Shown piece by piece: positions 17,468-25,884 of a DNA stretch of 64,000 bases. The notes beneath the pieces were generated by a model. That model saw nothing but the letters and a program-made list of their open reading frames with translations, was not told the origin of the DNA and searched no databases. The position numbers and the translations under genes are program-made. Source of the stretch: Henriciella sp. (lineage in GTDB: Bacteria > Pseudomonadota > Alphaproteobacteria > Caulobacterales > Hyphomonadaceae); contig NZ_JAPYRE010000002.1 in NCBI RefSeq assembly GCF_029936995.1, forward strand, positions 496,001-560,000, written 5' to 3'. Position 1 is the stretch's first letter, and every line of letters starts with the position of its first letter.

Positions 17468-18343
17468 ATGACAGATGCCGTTTCCAACCTGTTAAGTCTT
17501 CTGGAGCTGGAGCGCCTTGAGCTCGACCTGTTTCGCGGGATCACGCCAGAGGATGAGGCCGAACGTCCGCGCGTCTATGGCGGACAGGTGATCGCACAGG
17601 CGCTGGCGGCGGCTTATCGAACGGTCGAGGATGACCGTCTCTGCCATTCCCTGCATGCCTATTTCATCCGGCCGGGTGATCCGAAGATACCGATCATCTA
17701 TGAGGTCGACCGTTCGCGTGATGGCGGCAGCTTCACGACGCGGCGGGTCGTGGCCATCCAGCACGGCCAGCAAATTCTCAATATGTCGGCATCCTTCCAT
17801 GTCGATGAGGAAAGCTGGGACCATCAGCACGCCATGCCGCAGGTCAAACAGCCCGAAGAGCTGAAATCGCGCGAGGAGTTCCGTGCGGAGATGAAGGACA
17901 GGCTGCCGGAGGAAATGCAGAAGCACTGGGACCGTCCACACCCCTTCGACATGCGCGAGATCAGTGGCATGAATCCGTTCAAGCCAAAACCGAAACCGGA
18001 CCAGAACGAACTCTGGTTCCGCACGATCCGCGAAATCGATGCGCCGCCGGCCATGCATCACTGTCTCATTGCCTGGGCAAGCGACATGAACCTGCTCGGC
18101 TCCAGCCTGCGTCCGCACGGTCTGCATTTCATGACCGATGGCGTCATGACCGCCAGTCTCGACCATGCGATGTGGTTTCATGAGCCGATCCGCGCCGATG
18201 AGTGGCTGCTCTATTCCATGGACAGCCCGAAGACGGGCAAGGGCCGTGGCTTCAATCGCGGCTCGATCTACACACGTGAAGGCACGCTCGTTGCTTCTGT
18301 TGCCCAGGAGGGCCTTGTGCGAAAGATGCGCCCGCGGAAGTAG
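17468..18343 (+). CDS. tesB: Acyl-CoA thioesterase II (291 aa)
   Basis: This is a double-hotdog hydrolase of medium and long acyl-CoA. YGGQVIAQALAAAYRTV and HSLHAYFIRPGDPKIPIIY are the typical N-terminal hotdog blocks; SLDHAMWFHEPIRADEWLLY near residue 235 is the second hotdog with the catalytic region, and GRGFNRGSIYTREGTLVASV the C-terminal block. Length matches E. coli TesB. It is divergent from an acyl-CoA synthetase, pairing activation and release of CoA esters. Confidence 0.93.
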   Translation: MTDAVSNLLSLLELERLELDLFRGITPEDEAERPRVYGGQVIAQALAAAYRTVEDDRLCHSLHAYFIRPGDPKIPIIYEVDRSRDGGSFTTRRVVAIQHGQQILNMSASFHVDEESWDHQHAMPQVKQPEELKSREEFRAEMKDRLPEEMQKHWDRPHPFDMREISGMNPFKPKPKPDQNELWFRTIREIDAPPAMHHCLIAWASDMNLLGSSLRPHGLHFMTDGVMTASLDHAMWFHEPIRADEWLLYSMDSPKTGKGRGFNRGSIYTREGTLVASVAQEGLVRKMRPRK

Positions 18344-18387
18344 TTGCGGGCTTGATGCCGTTACATTGAACGCTTAGCAGCGCCGAC

Positions 18388-20271
18388 ATGCTTTCGATCG
18401 AGAACCTGACCTATCGTATCCAGGGCCGCCTGCTGCTGGATGGTGCTTCCGCCAAGATCGCGGCGGGCTGGAAGGTCGGCCTGATCGGTCGCAACGGAAC
18501 GGGCAAGTCCACGCTGCTGCGACTTATCCGCGAGGCCGGCGAAGAAGGCGACGAGGCGATCCGCATCGGCAAGGCCGCCAAGCTCGGCTGGGTCGCCCAG
18601 GAAGTCGAGGCGAGCGACAGGACCCTGCTGGATGAAACACTTTCTGCCGATACCGAACGTGCCGAACTCATGGAGAGGGCGGAAACGGTCACCGATCCTG
18701 ATGAGCTGGCGGCCGTGCATGAGCGCCTGACGACTACGGATGCCTGGTCCGGGGAGGCGCGGGCGAGCACGATCCTGACGGGGCTCGGTTTCTCGCAGGC
18801 CGACCTGTCGCGCGCCTGCCGTGAGTTTTCTGGCGGATGGCGGATGCGCGCCGCGCTTGCAGGTGTCCTGTTCGCAGAACCTGACCTGCTGCTTCTGGAT
18901 GAGCCGACGAACTATCTCGACCTCGAAGGCGCAGCCTGGCTGGAGACCTATCTCAGGCGCTATCCGCACACTGTCCTTCTGGTCAGTCACGACCGCGAAC
19001 TGCTCAACAATGCCGTGACCCACATTCTGGCCCTCGAGCATCAGAAGCTCGGTGTCCATCCCGGCGACTACGATACTTGGCAGAGGAAGCGGGCCGAGAA
19101 GCTGGCACTCGCTGAGGCGCAGAAGTCCAAGCAAGACAAGCAGCGTGCCCACCTGCAAAGCTTTGTCGACCGCTTCCGCGCCAAGGCCACCAAGGCGCGC
19201 CAGGCCCAGTCCCGTATCAAGATGATCGAGAAGATGGGCGAGATCGTCATCCCGCTTGAGGAGCGCACGCATCCTTTCAATTTTCCCGACCCGGAAGAAC
19301 TCGCCTCGCCGCTTTTCGTGCTGGACGGGGCCGATCTTGGCTATGCACCGGGCCAGCCGGTCCTGCGGGATGTGAACCTGCGTGTCGACAATGATGACCG
19401 TATCGCCATCGTCGGGGCAAACGGGCAGGGCAAGTCGACCCTGGTCAAGGCCATCGCCGGGCGCCTGAGGCTGCTTGAAGGCAATCGCGTCGCCGCGCCC
19501 AAGGTCGAGATCGGCTATTTCAGCCAGGACCAGCTTGATGAATTGTCCGAGGGCCTGAATGCCATCGACCATGTCCGGAAACTGCGCCCCGAGGCAACCG
19601 AAGGGCAGTTACGCTCCATTGTCGCCCAGATCGGCTTCAACCGGGACAAGGCCGAGACCAAGGCTGGCAAGCTGTCTGGCGGGGAGAAAGTGCGCCTGCT
19701 GCTCGGCCTCATGGCGATGCACAAACCGCATGTCCTGATCCTGGACGAGCCGACCAGTCACCTCGATATCGATTCCCGTGAGGCGCTGATCCACGCGTTG
19801 AATGACTATCAGGGCGCAGTGCTGCTGATTACCCACGATGTCTATCTCGCCGAAGCGACTGCCGAACGCCTCTGGCTCGTGAATGAAGGCCGGGCTGCGC
19901 CTTATGACGGTGACCTTTCAGACTATCGCAAGCTCGTGCTGGCAGCTGACAAATCGCGTGAGTCACAGGCGGCGCCGATTGCTGCACCCCCACCGCCTCC
20001 GGCGCCACCGAAGCGGTCCGATTCGGAAATCCGGCGGGCTACGGCGGACATTCGAAAGCGCATCACGGCCGCGGAACGTGAAATGGAGCGGCTTCAGGCC
20101 ACGCTTTCCGACATTGACGCGAAACTCGCCGACCCGACCCTGTATGAACGTGATCCTGGCGAGGCCCAGTCGCTTGGTGAGCGGCGTGAGAAGGCGCGCA
20201 CAGCGCTGGATGATGCCGAGCAGGCCTGGCTGGAAGCGAATGAAGCCTATGAGGCGGAGGCGTCCGCCTGA
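18388..20271 (+). CDS. ABC-F ATPase, Uup/YheS type (627 aa)
   Basis: There are two ATP-binding cassettes in one soluble protein with no membrane segments. First cassette: GLIGRNGTGKSTLLRL, FSGGWRMRAALAGVLF, LLLLDEPTNYLD. Second: AIVGANGQGKSTLVKAI, KLSGGEKVRLLLGLM, HVLILDEPTSHLDI. A linker of charged helices separates them, and a C-terminal coiled coil (about residues 545-625) follows a Pro/Ala-rich stretch. ABC-F proteins act on ribosomes or, for Uup, in DNA and branch-migration contexts; the exact paralogue cannot be settled here. Confidence 0.92.
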   Translation: MLSIENLTYRIQGRLLLDGASAKIAAGWKVGLIGRNGTGKSTLLRLIREAGEEGDEAIRIGKAAKLGWVAQEVEASDRTLLDETLSADTERAELMERAETVTDPDELAAVHERLTTTDAWSGEARASTILTGLGFSQADLSRACREFSGGWRMRAALAGVLFAEPDLLLLDEPTNYLDLEGAAWLETYLRRYPHTVLLVSHDRELLNNAVTHILALEHQKLGVHPGDYDTWQRKRAEKLALAEAQKSKQDKQRAHLQSFVDRFRAKATKARQAQSRIKMIEKMGEIVIPLEERTHPFNFPDPEELASPLFVLDGADLGYAPGQPVLRDVNLRVDNDDRIAIVGANGQGKSTLVKAIAGRLRLLEGNRVAAPKVEIGYFSQDQLDELSEGLNAIDHVRKLRPEATEGQLRSIVAQIGFNRDKAETKAGKLSGGEKVRLLLGLMAMHKPHVLILDEPTSHLDIDSREALIHALNDYQGAVLLITHDVYLAEATAERLWLVNEGRAAPYDGDLSDYRKLVLAADKSRESQAAPIAAPPPPPAPPKRSDSEIRRATADIRKRITAAEREMERLQATLSDIDAKLADPTLYERDPGEAQSLGERREKARTALDDAEQAWLEANEAYEAEASA

Positions 20272-20358
20272 ACATTCAGGGTGGCTCACAGGGAGAACTG
20301 CTGATTGGCGAGACACCCCCTTCCATCCAGATACGCACGGTCGTAGATTGATGTCTTG

Positions 20359-21162
20359 ATGGGGACAGGGCCCATTCGAAAGGCGGCGGATTTGCGCAAT
20401 ACAAACCCGGGGTGGCTGGCAGCCCTCATGACCAGCCTGGTATTACTTTCGGTAGCGGCCTGTGATCCGGCGCGTGACTACGCCTCCGGGGATCATTGCC
20501 GGAAGGTTTCCCACAAGTCGAACCCTTATGTCGTGTGCCGGTTTAACGCTGACACAGACGACATCCGGCTTTTTTATGCCAATGAGCAGGGTGAACCCTA
20601 TCTGCAATTCGACGCTCTGGCCGACACGGTAGAGGCCGAGGGCAAGCAGCTCGTCTTCGCCATGAATGGCGGCATGTATCATGATGACCGCCGGCCGGTC
20701 GGTTACCTGCGCGATGCCCAGGGCGACAAGGCGAGCGTCAATACCAATGACGGGCCGGGGAATTTCCACATGAAGCCCAATGGCGTCTTCTGGGTCGAGG
20801 GTGACAGGGCCGGCATCGACGAGTCACAGGCCTATCTCGATCAGGAAATTGATCCTGAGTTCGCCACCCAGTCAGGCCCCATGCTGGTGATTGACGGGGA
20901 AATCCACCCCTCGATCAATCCAGGCGGCACGTCGCGCAAGCGCCGTAACGGCGTGGGCGTCAGCCGCAATGGCCGCACGGTCTATTTCGCGATCTCCGAT
21001 GTGCCGGTCACATTCCATGATTTCGCAAGCCTCTTCCGCGACCGGCTGGAAGCGCCCGACGCGCTGTTTCTCGACGGCCAGGTCTCCCGCCTCTATGCCC
21101 CCGCTATCGCGCGCAACGAGCCGGGCCTGGACATAGGCCCGATTGTTGGTGTGGTGGAATGA
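20359..21162 (+). CDS. Phosphodiester glycosidase-domain lipoprotein (DUF2233/NAGPA-like)
   Basis: A hydrophobic signal ends in SVAACDPARD, a lipobox with the cysteine near residue 35, so it is probably membrane-anchored. VFAMNGGMYHDDRRPVGY, PNGVFWVEG, SGPMLVIDGEIHP and RNGVGVSRNGRTVYFAIS are the repeating blocks of the NAGPA/DUF2233 fold, which in known members cleaves N-acetylglucosamine phosphodiesters. The ATG at 20359 follows a TTG at 20356; ATG is preferred. Its last codons overlap the next gene by 4 bases. Confidence 0.85.
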   Translation: MGTGPIRKAADLRNTNPGWLAALMTSLVLLSVAACDPARDYASGDHCRKVSHKSNPYVVCRFNADTDDIRLFYANEQGEPYLQFDALADTVEAEGKQLVFAMNGGMYHDDRRPVGYLRDAQGDKASVNTNDGPGNFHMKPNGVFWVEGDRAGIDESQAYLDQEIDPEFATQSGPMLVIDGEIHPSINPGGTSRKRRNGVGVSRNGRTVYFAISDVPVTFHDFASLFRDRLEAPDALFLDGQVSRLYAPAIARNEPGLDIGPIVGVVE

Positions 21163-21395
21163 AGAATGTCAGCCTCACCGATGAGCGCCGTGAGGCCCTG
21201 ATCTCACATCTACAGGCCCTGTTCTCGACGGAGTTCGATGAACCTCTCAGTGATTTCCGGGCCGGGGAAATTCTCGACCGGATGCTGAAGACGCTTGGTC
21301 CTACCGTCTACAACCAGGCCGTCGAGGATGTGCGTGCGCACTTGCAAGGCAAGCTCGATGACCTTGGTGGCGAGGTTTACATCGACGGGGAGTGA
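21159..21395 (+). CDS. DUF2164 family small protein (78 aa)
   Basis: This is a small acidic protein of helical character; LFSTEFDEPLSDFRAGEILD and YNQAVEDVRAHLQGKLDDLGGEVY match the DUF2164 family, whose function is unknown. Its ATG overlaps the stop of the lipoprotein gene (ATGA), so the two are co-translated. Confidence 0.8.
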   Translation: MKNVSLTDERREALISHLQALFSTEFDEPLSDFRAGEILDRMLKTLGPTVYNQAVEDVRAHLQGKLDDLGGEVYIDGE

Positions 21396-21420
21396 GTGCT
21401 TCAGCCCGCGCACAGGCGAT

Positions 21421-21471
21421 GTAACCTTGACGTTACATTTCTGGAGCTCTAGAAGGTAACGTGAAGGTTAC
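21421..21471. promoter_or_regulatory. Twin operators GTAAC-N6-GTTAC before the HTH/membrane-protein pair
   Basis: Two perfect inverted repeats, GTAACCTTGACGTTAC (21421-21436) and GTAACGTGAAGGTTAC (21456-21471), lie with centres 35 bases apart, just before the start at 21488. Their inner six bases are near reverse complements. A small HTH protein is the second gene downstream, so autoregulation is the simplest reading. Confidence 0.6.
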
Positions 21472-21487
21472 ATTTTGGAGGTTGGGT

Positions 21488-21922
21488 ATGGCGGACACTG
21501 AAAAACTTTCCGAACGGCGGCGCTGGTTGCTTGTCCTGCTGGGGCTAAGCTTTTTGGTCTGGCAGCTGACGGATCTGGAGATAACAGAAAGTGTGCAGAC
21601 AGCGTGGCGCGGGCCAGTGCTGGCGACAGGCCTTGTGGCATCCCTTATCTGGATTTCCGCACTCATTCTCTTGCTTCTGAATTTCCGGAAACGCGCCATG
21701 ACCAGTATCTCCCACGAAATTCTCGAGGACGAGCTGGTGCGCGCCAACCGCAGGTCTGCATTTGCGGTTGGTTATGGCATGATGATGCTCGCGGCTGCGG
21801 TATGTTTCATTGTCACGCGATATGCGGACCTGACTGCAAAGGATGCAGTGAATATCATTCTTGTCGCCGGTATTGTAATGCCCATGTTCGCGTTTGCCTG
21901 GTTGGAGGGCCGGGGTGGCTGA
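21488..21922 (+). CDS. Small membrane protein co-encoded with an HTH regulator (144 aa)
   Basis: Four hydrophobic segments are visible: WLLVLLGLSFLVW, VLATGLVASLIWISALILLL, AVGYGMMMLAAAVCFIV and NIILVAGIVMPMFAFAW. Between the second and third sits a charged cytoplasmic stretch, EILEDELVRANRRS. This layout is like the DUF2178-type proteins that sit beside small XRE regulators. The start at 21488 has GGAGG eight bases upstream; the ATG at 21461 lies inside the operator. Stop overlaps the next GTG. Function unknown; it may sequester or signal to the HTH partner. Confidence 0.75.
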   Translation: MADTEKLSERRRWLLVLLGLSFLVWQLTDLEITESVQTAWRGPVLATGLVASLIWISALILLLLNFRKRAMTSISHEILEDELVRANRRSAFAVGYGMMMLAAAVCFIVTRYADLTAKDAVNIILVAGIVMPMFAFAWLEGRGG

Positions 21923-22133
21923 ACATCCGGAGTTGGTATGCCGGCTCAAAGACTATCGTCAGAAGGCCGGTCTGACGCAGGCGCAGCTGGCAGAACAGGT
22001 CTTCGTCAGCCGCAAGACTGTGAACACGATAGAGAATGGAGTGTTCGTCCCGACAACCGTGCTTGCACTCAAACTTGCGCATGCACTCGATTGCCGGGTC
22101 GAGGACCTGTTTTCGCTTCGTGGGAGGGATTAG
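21915..22133 (+). CDS. Small XRE-type HTH regulator (72 aa)
   Basis: It is almost entirely one Cro/CI helix-turn-helix: LKDYRQKAGLTQAQLAEQVF followed by VSRKTVNTIENGVFVPTTVL, then ALDCRVEDLFSLRGRD. This is the compact YozG-like type. The GTG at 21915 overlaps the stop of the membrane protein gene (GTGGCTGA) and has GGAGGG upstream; a longer reading from 21894 would not. The paired membrane protein and the twin palindromes at 21421 suggest a self-regulated two-gene unit. Confidence 0.85.
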   Translation: MAEHPELVCRLKDYRQKAGLTQAQLAEQVFVSRKTVNTIENGVFVPTTVLALKLAHALDCRVEDLFSLRGRD

Positions 22134-22136
22134 ATC

Positions 22137-22349
22137 CTAATTGCCGTCATTAAGGTCGCGGATCGCTTCATCTGTTTCGCGTGCAACATCACCTGCGGCT
22201 TCTTCGGTTTCTTCAGCGGCTGCCCCGAGAAGGACATCCATGCGGGCTCCAGCCTCTTCGAAAGAGCCTTCCGTGAACCGGAAGAATAGCAGGATGACGA
22301 GAAAGACAATGGCGATGAGGACGATCAGTCCGGATAGGAATCTGCCCAT
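22137..22349 (-). CDS. Small single-pass membrane protein (70 aa)
   Basis: MGRFLSGLIVLIAIVFLVIL is a single membrane helix, followed by an acidic, Ala/Glu/Thr-rich helical tail (AAAEETEEAAGDVARETDEA). AGGGGGT lies ten bases before the ATG at 22349. The long reading frame to 22514 is not supported. A GGAAC-type promoter candidate lies upstream, which would fit a stress-induced envelope protein. No known family recognised. Confidence 0.6.
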   Translation of the reverse strand: MGRFLSGLIVLIAIVFLVILLFFRFTEGSFEEAGARMDVLLGAAAEETEEAAGDVARETDEAIRDLNDGN

Positions 22350-22406
22350 GGGAAATACCCCCTTTTCTGGCCGGTCGCCAGCCGCAACCGGTTCTTGGGA
22401 AATACA

Positions 22407-22431
22407 ACTCGCGACGTGGCCGGGCGTTCCG
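22407..22431 (-). promoter_or_regulatory. Weak EcfG-type promoter candidate
   Basis: On the minus strand GGAAC is followed by 16 bases and AGTT, close to the EcfG pattern GGAAC-N16/17-CGTT with one mismatch in the -10. It lies 58 bases before the start of the small membrane protein at 22349. Confidence 0.35.
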
Positions 22432-22507
22432 GCGCAGCTCGGCTTGGCATGTGGGACGAAGTGGCCAATATCACTTAGTGCGAGAACACTGGAACGGAGA
22501 CGATGCG

Positions 22508-22852
22508 ATGGCAAACCTCACTCTTTATGGCCTCAAGAACTGCGACACCTGCAAGAAGGCCATGAATGCGCTCGACAAGGATGGTCATGACGTGACGCTG
22601 GTGGATATCCGCTCAGATACGGATCTTGCGCAGAAGGTACCGCTCTGGCTCAAGGCCGTGGGTCCGGACGCGCTCGTCAACAAGCGCTCGACCACCTGGC
22701 GTAATCTGGACACCGCGGAAAAATCACAGGTCGAGCAGGGACAGGCAGCAGCGCTCCTGATCCATAATCCCACCCTGATCAAGCGGCCCGTGATCGAGAC
22801 CGGCGCAGATGTCTATGCCGGCTGGACCAAGGATGTGCAGGCAGTCTTCTGA
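22508..22852 (+). CDS. ArsC/Spx-family reductase-like protein, YffB type (114 aa)
   Basis: This thioredoxin-fold protein has the N-terminal motif LYGLKNCDTCKKAMNALDKD, the C-x-x-C form typical of YffB/ArsC-family proteins of about 115 residues. NKRSTTWRNLDT and NPTLIKRPVIETG are the two other family blocks. It is probably glutathione- or thiol-dependent; true arsenate reductase activity is not implied. The ATG at 22508 has GGAG upstream. It diverges from the small membrane protein. Confidence 0.85.
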   Translation: MANLTLYGLKNCDTCKKAMNALDKDGHDVTLVDIRSDTDLAQKVPLWLKAVGPDALVNKRSTTWRNLDTAEKSQVEQGQAAALLIHNPTLIKRPVIETGADVYAGWTKDVQAVF

Positions 22853-22869
22853 GCCTGTCACGCGCGTGA

Positions 22870-23262
22870 TCAGAAAATAACAAACCAGAAGCAGGCCAGA
22901 GCGGTTGCCAGCATGACCAGCAGTGTCAGCACGGTGCCCCACATGCGACCGAAGCTTCCGCCGCTCGAACCGCCCAGCCCGATCGCGTGGAGTATGCGGC
23001 CGAAAAAGAACAGTGCGCCGAGTGTATGGACGAGCCAGACGGGCCCGCCCAGGAAAGCAAGCGCAAAAAGCCCGATGAGCGTGATCGGGATGTCCTCCGT
23101 TGCATTGCCTTGCACGCGCTGGGCACGTTGAAGCGGCTCGCGTCCGTCATCGCCGAACATCACGCGTTCAGCCTGACGCACCCGGCCGACATTGATCTTC
23201 AACGCCAGCATCAGGACGAGACAGAGCGCAGCATAAAGCGCGGCTGCTGCAGTAGCGGTCAT
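22870..23262 (-). CDS. MAPEG-family membrane protein (130 aa)
   Basis: There are four hydrophobic segments, with RAQRVQGNATEDIPITLIGL between the first and second, the usual MAPEG signature region. Family members are glutathione-linked membrane enzymes in eicosanoid and detoxification metabolism; bacterial roles are mostly undefined. GGGAGGAAT precedes the ATG. It converges with the ArsC-like gene. Confidence 0.8.
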   Translation of the reverse strand: MTATAAAALYAALCLVLMLALKINVGRVRQAERVMFGDDGREPLQRAQRVQGNATEDIPITLIGLFALAFLGGPVWLVHTLGALFFFGRILHAIGLGGSSGGSFGRMWGTVLTLLVMLATALACFWFVIF

Positions 23263-23375
23263 GAATATTCCTCCCGGGATTTATTTTGTTTCGAAAGTGT
23301 AACGATTTTGCCGGCTTGGCAATTGGTCATGACGGGCCTGTCAGGCATCTGACCGGAAACTGATTCGAAAATCCG

Positions 23376-23401
23376 GGAACATGAGTGGCGCAAGCGCCGT
23401 T
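23376..23401 (+). promoter_or_regulatory. EcfG-type stress promoter upstream of the EF-hand gene
   Basis: GGAAC is followed by 17 bases and CGTT, an exact match to the general stress sigma factor (EcfG/SigT) promoter of Alphaproteobacteria. The start codon of the EF-hand gene is 32 bases downstream, a normal leader length. Confidence 0.6.
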
Positions 23402-23432
23402 ATTACGTCGAAGTCACAAACTGAGGAGTATC

Positions 23433-24338
23433 ATGAAACGCTTCATAACCGCACTCGCAGCAACAACAGCTCTCGCCACGATGCCGGCGATCGCTGAGAA
23501 CCATATGGAAAATACCGCCAGCGATCAGGAAGCTGAAGCCGCTGCAGAAGGCGATGTGGATGCGTCGACTGAGGTCGATGTGGACACATCAACTGACGAT
23601 GGCGATATGGACGCCTCCGCTGACATGGATACGGACACGTCAACGGATGTCGATGTTGATACTTCATCGGAGTCGGACATGGACACCAGCACGGATGTCG
23701 ATATCGATTCTTCCGACGATGACATGGACATGGATACATCCGCAGACATGGACGCATCCACGGATATGGAGAACGACACGTCGGCAGATGTTGATGTCGA
23801 CACATCGGCTGATGAAGACACGACCGTGACGACAGAAGTCGAAACCGATTCTGCAGATACGGATGCTTCGGCGTCGGCAATGTCTGAAGAAGATGCCGAA
23901 ACCACGACGTCGGTCGAGACGACTGTCGAGACCGATGGCGATGCAGCTGCTGAGACAGCGGCCGACACGGCGACAGACGCTGCAGCATCGACTTCTGCAA
24001 CCGCCGAAGATGAAGCCACGGCAGCCCTGAACAAGGCTGAAGAAGGTAAGGCAAAGGCCAAGAAGGCCAAAAAAGATGCCGAAGCCAAGGCCGAGAAAAT
24101 GAGTCAGAAAGACTGGACGAAGGACACGACACGCACCGAGATGCGCTCGGAAGTCACGGCCATGAAGGCCAGCCAGGTTTTCCTCGCCATCGATGACGAG
24201 AATGATGGTGTCGTAACCAAGAGCGAATGGACTGACTGGCAAAACCGTTCGGGCAATACCGAGCTGTTTGCCGACTTCGACATCGACGGTAACGGCAAGA
24301 TCGAGCTGAGTGAGTATCTCGACAGCTATGGTCAATAA
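23433..24338 (+). CDS. Secreted EF-hand protein with acidic Asp/Thr/Ser repeat region (301 aa)
   Basis: A signal peptide (MKRFITALAATTALATMPAI) sends it to the envelope. Residues about 35-150 are a low-complexity array of short D-x-D-T-S and D-M-D-A-S modules, almost free of positive charge. An Ala/Lys helical stretch (EEGKAKAKKAKKDAEAKAEK) follows. The C-terminus has one clear EF-hand, DFDIDGNGKIELSEY, and one weaker, DDENDGVVTKSEW. Calcium binding is likely; function unknown. GAGGAG precedes the ATG, an EcfG-type promoter lies upstream and a strong terminator follows. Confidence 0.8.
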   Translation: MKRFITALAATTALATMPAIAENHMENTASDQEAEAAAEGDVDASTEVDVDTSTDDGDMDASADMDTDTSTDVDVDTSSESDMDTSTDVDIDSSDDDMDMDTSADMDASTDMENDTSADVDVDTSADEDTTVTTEVETDSADTDASASAMSEEDAETTTSVETTVETDGDAAAETAADTATDAAASTSATAEDEATAALNKAEEGKAKAKKAKKDAEAKAEKMSQKDWTKDTTRTEMRSEVTAMKASQVFLAIDDENDGVVTKSEWTDWQNRSGNTELFADFDIDGNGKIELSEYLDSYGQ

Positions 24339-24364
24339 ATCAGACCGGTAATTCCGACGTGATT

Positions 24365-24395
24365 GAAGCCCGCCATTTTGGCGGGCTTCTTTTTT
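24365..24395 (+). terminator. Rho-independent terminator after the EF-hand gene
   Basis: GAAGCCCGCC and GGCGGGCTTC form a 10-bp perfect stem with loop ATTTT, followed by six Ts. Confidence 0.92.
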
Positions 24396-24453
24396 GCGGC
24401 GCGCTTATGGAATGCTCTTGCGCGTCAGTGCTGTCATGCCTCAAGGACGCCTA

Positions 24454-24996
24454 ATGCTGATTGCCTTCAACAAACCGCATGGCGTGCTCTGCCAGTTCAT
24501 TGACAGGGGCACGCAAGGATCGAAGCGCCCGACCCTGTCGGACTATATCGACGCGCCGGGCGTCTATCCGGCCGGGCGCCTGGACCGTGATAGCGAGGGC
24601 CTGATGCTGCTCACCGATGATGGTCGGCTACAGGCCCGCATCGCCGATCCGAAGCACCAGACAGAGAAGACTTACTGGGCGCAGGTTGAGGGCATCCCGG
24701 ATGAGGCCGCCCTGCAGGCATTCCGTGAGGGGCTTGATCTCAAGGATGGCCGCACGCGTCCGGCAAAGGTTTCGCCCATGACCCCGCCTGACACGCTGTG
24801 GGAACGTGAGCCCCCGATCCGCTATCGAAAGTCCGTGCCGGACTGCTGGCTTGAAGTTGGCTTGCGTGAAGGCAAGAACCGACAGGTCCGCCGGATGACG
24901 GCCGCGATCGGCCACCCGACCCTGCGGCTCATCCGCTGGTCGATTGGTGACTGGACACTTGAAGGCATGCGACCGGGCGAGTGGCGGGAGATTTGA
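24454..24996 (+). CDS. rluE: 23S rRNA pseudouridine synthase, RluE type (180 aa)
   Basis: This is an RsuA/RluB/E-family enzyme without an S4 domain. [11 protein letters not shown] opens it, [18 protein letters not shown] carries the catalytic aspartate ([10 protein letters not shown]), and [21 protein letters not shown] is the C-terminal family block. Size fits RluE, which modifies U2457 of 23S rRNA in E. coli. The ATG at 24454 has AAGGA upstream. Confidence 0.88.
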   Translation: MLIAFNKPHGVLCQFIDRGTQGSKRPTLSDYIDAPGVYPAGRLDRDSEGLMLLTDDGRLQARIADPKHQTEKTYWAQVEGIPDEAALQAFREGLDLKDGRTRPAKVSPMTPPDTLWEREPPIRYRKSVPDCWLEVGLREGKNRQVRRMTAAIGHPTLRLIRWSIGDWTLEGMRPGEWREI

Positions 24997-25061
24997 TTGG
25001 GCAAGCCGGTGTGCAAGCCTAGATGATTTGTAGAATTCACCCCAAAGCAAGGAGAGCTTCC

Positions 25062-25820
25062 ATGCGTCTTCCCATTCTCGCTTCAATGACTGCGGCTGCG
25101 GCCCTGACCTTCAGCGCCCAGGCAGGCGAAGCCATCACGTACGAGGTCGATGGTGCCGAATATGAAGGCTATCTCGCCGAAGCCACGCGCGATGCGAAGG
25201 GGCTCGTGCTCATTATCCACGACTGGGGCGGGCTCGATGACTACGAGAAAACCCGTGCGGAAATGCTCGCCGATGAGGGCTATGATGCCTTCGCGATCGA
25301 TCTCTATGGCAAGGACAACCGTCCTGACACGACCGAGGCTCGCAAGGCAGAGGTTGGCAAGCTCTACAATGACCGTGACATGATGCGCACCCGCATCCTC
25401 GCTGGTCTGGAAGAAGCCCGCAACGCCTCCGGCGAAACGCAGGCGATCATCATGGGCTACTGTTTCGGCGGCGGGGCCACGCTTGAGCTCGCCCGCTCAG
25501 GCGAAGGCGCAGACATTGCCGGCTTCGCTACCTTCCACGGCAGCCTCGATATGCCTGAGGATGCTGACTACAAGGCTGTTGGCGCGCCTGTCCTCATCCT
25601 GCATGGCGGGGCCGATAGCGGGATCCCGAATACGCTGGCCGCAAAGACGGCAGACATGCTGGAAGAGGCCGGTGCCACCTATCAGGTCGAGATCTATTCC
25701 GGCGCCCCGCACGCCTGGACGGTCTTCGGGTCGGACCGTTACCAGCAACTCGCAGATGAAAAGTCGTGGGACGCCTTCCTCGATTTCACGCAGCGCTATC
25801 TTGGCGACGACGCCAGCTAG
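25062..25820 (+). CDS. Secreted dienelactone hydrolase-family protein (252 aa)
   Basis: An alpha/beta hydrolase with the cysteine nucleophile motif IIMGYCFGGGATLEL (G-x-C-x-G), the usual aspartate (HGGADSGIPN) and histidine (GAPHAWTVFG). A signal peptide (MRLPILASMTAAAALTFSAQ) marks it as periplasmic, unlike the cytosolic dienelactone hydrolases of aromatic degradation. The ATG at 25062 has AGGAGAG upstream. The physiological substrate is not evident from context. Confidence 0.85.
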   Translation: MRLPILASMTAAAALTFSAQAGEAITYEVDGAEYEGYLAEATRDAKGLVLIIHDWGGLDDYEKTRAEMLADEGYDAFAIDLYGKDNRPDTTEARKAEVGKLYNDRDMMRTRILAGLEEARNASGETQAIIMGYCFGGGATLELARSGEGADIAGFATFHGSLDMPEDADYKAVGAPVLILHGGADSGIPNTLAAKTADMLEEAGATYQVEIYSGAPHAWTVFGSDRYQQLADEKSWDAFLDFTQRYLGDDAS

Positions 25821-25840
25821 GGTCTGAGATTATGAGCAGG

Positions 25841-25878
25841 GAGGCAGGCAGCGGCCAGTTGGACGCGCCGCCTGCCTC
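25841..25878. repeat. Hairpin between convergent genes
   Basis: GAGGCAGGC and GCCTGCCTC form a 9-bp perfect stem around a GC-rich loop, between the convergent hydrolase and SDR genes. Neither side has a T-run, so it is not a classic terminator; it may protect both 3' ends. Confidence 0.4.
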
Positions 25879-25884
25879 TCGCGC

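Noticed and set aside
18361-19572. 403-residue minus-strand open frame
   Set aside because: Antisense shadow of the ABC-F gene in GC-rich DNA; no ribosome site or domain.
25841-25878. Bidirectional terminator between the dienelactone hydrolase and SDR genes
   Set aside because: A 9-bp stem is present but there is no T-run on either strand, so it is listed only as a hairpin.
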